From Desulfobacteraceae bacterium (GTDB lineage: Bacteria; Desulfobacterota; DSM-4660; Desulfatiglandales; Desulfatiglandaceae): DNA of 6,851 nt. The translations under genes and the position numbers were made by a program. The stretch spans positions 1 to 6,851 of the forward strand of contig JAUUWD010000085.1 of assembly GCA_030589225.1 (NCBI GenBank), in the 5' to 3' direction. This document shows, in pieces, positions 5,511 to 6,851 of this stretch (position 1 is the stretch's first letter; each line of letters begins with the position of its first letter). A model generated the notes under the pieces. That model was not told where the DNA came from. It was given only the letters and a program-made list of their open reading frames with translations, and searched no databases.

Positions 5511-6291
5511 AGCTCATGACCTCCTCGACCTCCTGTGAGCCGAAATATGCCTCCTTTACCTTCTCACTGGCCATGACTTCCTCAGCCGTCCCCTCAATGA
5601 GCTTCTCACCGAAATTCAATACCATGACCCGGTTGGCCACCCGGAAAAGCTCCCTCAGTCGATGCTCAATCATTATCAGGGTAATGCCATCCATCTGCAG
5701 GCGTTCTATGAGGGGCACCATGCTTGCGATTTCACCCATGCTAAGGCCAGAAAAAACCTCATCACAGAGAATCATCTCAGGCCTCAGGGCGAGGCAACGG
5801 GCGAGCTCAAGGCGTTTGAGGTATCCGGTGGGCAGGGTAGAAGCTAGTTTATAAGGGACAAAGGAATCCCTCTCAAAGCCGATCTCTTCCAGGATATCGA
5901 TGCCCACGGTATTTCGATCTCCCAGTTTACCACCCCCTCTCCAGCCTCCCGTGCGTTTGGCACGGGGTGAGAATAAGGGGATCACCAGGTTCTTGTAAGC
6001 AGGCAGGCTGTAATAGGGACGCATTATCTGGAAGGTCCGTGTGACACCCATGTCAGCGATCTTGTGGGCTGGTTTGCCACTGATATCCTTGCCCTGGTAA
6101 AGCACCCTACCAGAGGTCATTTTTATGAATCCTGTGATGCAGTTTATCAAGGTAGTCTTGCCTGAACCATTTGGGCCAATGATGCCCAATATTTCCCCTT
6201 CATGAATATCAAAACTGACCCGGTTTAACGCCAAGATACCGCCAAATGTCTTGGTGACCTCTTTGACTTCCAGGATAGGTTGATCGCTCAT
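5503..6291 (-). CDS. livG: LivG-type ABC transporter ATP-binding protein
   Basis: A 262-aa second ATPase of the Liv-type importer. Motifs: Walker A GPNGSGKTT (39-47), Q-loop glutamine Q88 in RTFQIMRPY, Walker B MILCDEVFSGL (173-183, with D177 and E178), and the H-loop histidine H210 in MIEHRL. The ABC signature is unusual: LPTGYLKRLELARCLA (153-168), where LivG proteins normally have LPYGQQRRLEIARAL, so the position after the glycine is Y rather than Q. The other catalytic residues are intact, so the protein is expected to work. The ATG is chosen over an in-frame GTG at 6303 because it makes a classic 4-bp ATGA overlap with the livM stop and has AGGTGG about 8 bp upstream. The C-terminal tail (after YFGS) overlaps livF by 8 bp. 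Confidence 0.92.
   Translation of the reverse strand: MSDQPILEVKEVTKTFGGILALNRVSFDIHEGEILGIIGPNGSGKTTLINCITGFIKMTSGRVLYQGKDISGKPAHKIADMGVTRTFQIMRPYYSLPAYKNLVIPLFSPRAKRTGGWRGGGKLGDRNTVGIDILEEIGFERDSFVPYKLASTLPTGYLKRLELARCLALRPEMILCDEVFSGLSMGEIASMVPLIERLQMDGITLIMIEHRLRELFRVANRVMVLNFGEKLIEGTAEEVMASEKVKEAYFGSQEVEEVMSYA
5520..5526 (-). promoter_or_regulatory. Shine-Dalgarno site for livF inside the end of livG
   Basis: Reads GAGGAGG on the minus strand, 9 bp before the livF ATG at 5510, and lies within the last codons of livG (the EVEEVMSYA tail). This supports the livF start and coupling of the two ATPase genes. Confidence 0.75.
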
Positions 6292-6851
6292 ACCTTGACC
6301 CACCTTTCAAACTGATGATATTTCCGCTGGCCGTAAACCATGATCCCTTCACTGCGAAAGACGATAAATGCCACGAGTATCAGGGAGTAAAAAACAATCC
6401 GCAGGGTTCCGATCTCCCTCAGTAATTCGGAGATGGGGACCAGAATGAGACAGCCCAGCACCGGTCCCACCAGGGTGCCTCCACCGCCAATGACCGTCGC
6501 CGCAATGGGTAGAATGGAAAAATCTAAAGCAAACAGGGACATGCCTGCCCACATATACATGTGTACGAGACAGGCACCGCCAAGGCAACCCATGGCCGAG
6601 GCGATATATACGGCAATAGCCTTGTAAAAAGTGATGCTCATGCCCGAGGCCCTTACTGCCTGGTCATTGTCTTTGACTGCGCGGAAGACCAACCCGATAT
6701 CCAGGTTGACCAGCCGTCTCGTCCCGAAGAGGAACAAAAGGACCATCAATATCATAAAGTACTGTTCGACCCAGGGATTGGCGAAACTGGCCACTCCAAA
6801 AATTCCTTCAGTCCCACCCAATATATCCAGAGCCTCAATCATTCTCTTCAT
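6288..6851 (-). CDS. livM: LivM-type ABC transporter permease, C-terminal part (5' end outside window)
   Basis: The visible 187 residues are the C-terminal part of an inner-membrane permease; family members are usually about 300-350 aa. The methionine at the window edge is therefore probably internal, although it could by chance be a start. Hydrophobic segments lie at about 28-42, 75-100, 108-140 and 150-166. Between the first two is the conserved cytoplasmic loop FRAVKDNDQAVRASG (56-70), which contacts the ATPases, and VIGGGGTLVGPVLG (120-133) is the LivM hallmark. A basic tail (KYHQFERWVKV) ends the protein. The stop codon overlaps the livG ATG by 4 bp. A LivH permease and periplasmic binding protein would be expected upstream, beyond position 6851. 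Confidence 0.92.
   Translation of the reverse strand: MKRMIEALDILGGTEGIFGVASFANPWVEQYFMILMVLLFLFGTRRLVNLDIGLVFRAVKDNDQAVRASGMSITFYKAIAVYIASAMGCLGGACLVHMYMWAGMSLFALDFSILPIAATVIGGGGTLVGPVLGCLILVPISELLREIGTLRIVFYSLILVAFIVFRSEGIMVYGQRKYHQFERWVKV

Overview
The window looks like chromosome from a Gram-negative anaerobe, most likely a Desulfobacterota (deltaproteobacterial) relative. This is an inference from three things: a branched-chain-amino-acid-type ABC transporter fused into one operon with an acyl-CoA ligase and a nitroreductase, a short TonB-type protein, and gene-poor DNA full of GGTTCAA-type repeats. No rRNA or other taxonomic marker is present.

Positions 1-687 hold no convincing long gene. 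Two neighbouring inverted-repeat elements fill most of it. The first (about 67-319) is bounded by opposed arrays of GGTTCAA-like 7-8 bp units. The second (about 357-637) is a long imperfect palindrome with perfect 18-bp inner arms, a 14-bp perfect palindrome at its centre and a shorter outer inverted repeat. It contains a 59-codon minus-strand ORF of unknown status. Both look like dispersed non-autonomous repeats or strongly folding RNA/DNA structures.

Positions 688-1855 (+ strand) carry two overlapping genes: an HD-domain phosphohydrolase of the YfbR/HDDC2 type and a short TonB-family protein with one N-terminal membrane anchor and a TonB C-terminal domain.

Positions 1924-6851 (- strand) form one tight operon, converging on the + strand pair. 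It is transcribed livM (5' end outside the window) - livG - livF - AMP-forming acyl-CoA ligase - nitroreductase-family flavoprotein - receiver-domain protein. Junctions are a 4-bp overlap, an 8-bp overlap, then gaps of 15, 23 and 48 bp, with no clear terminator between genes. The simplest reading is uptake of an organic acid or amino-acid-like compound by a Liv-type transporter, followed by activation to a CoA thioester. The nitroreductase and receiver protein would be accessory functions of unknown substrate or signal. The substrate cannot be read from the sequence.

Start sites were revised from the longest open frames for three genes (livG, nitroreductase, receiver protein), because Shine-Dalgarno placement and gene overlap favour internal ATG codons.
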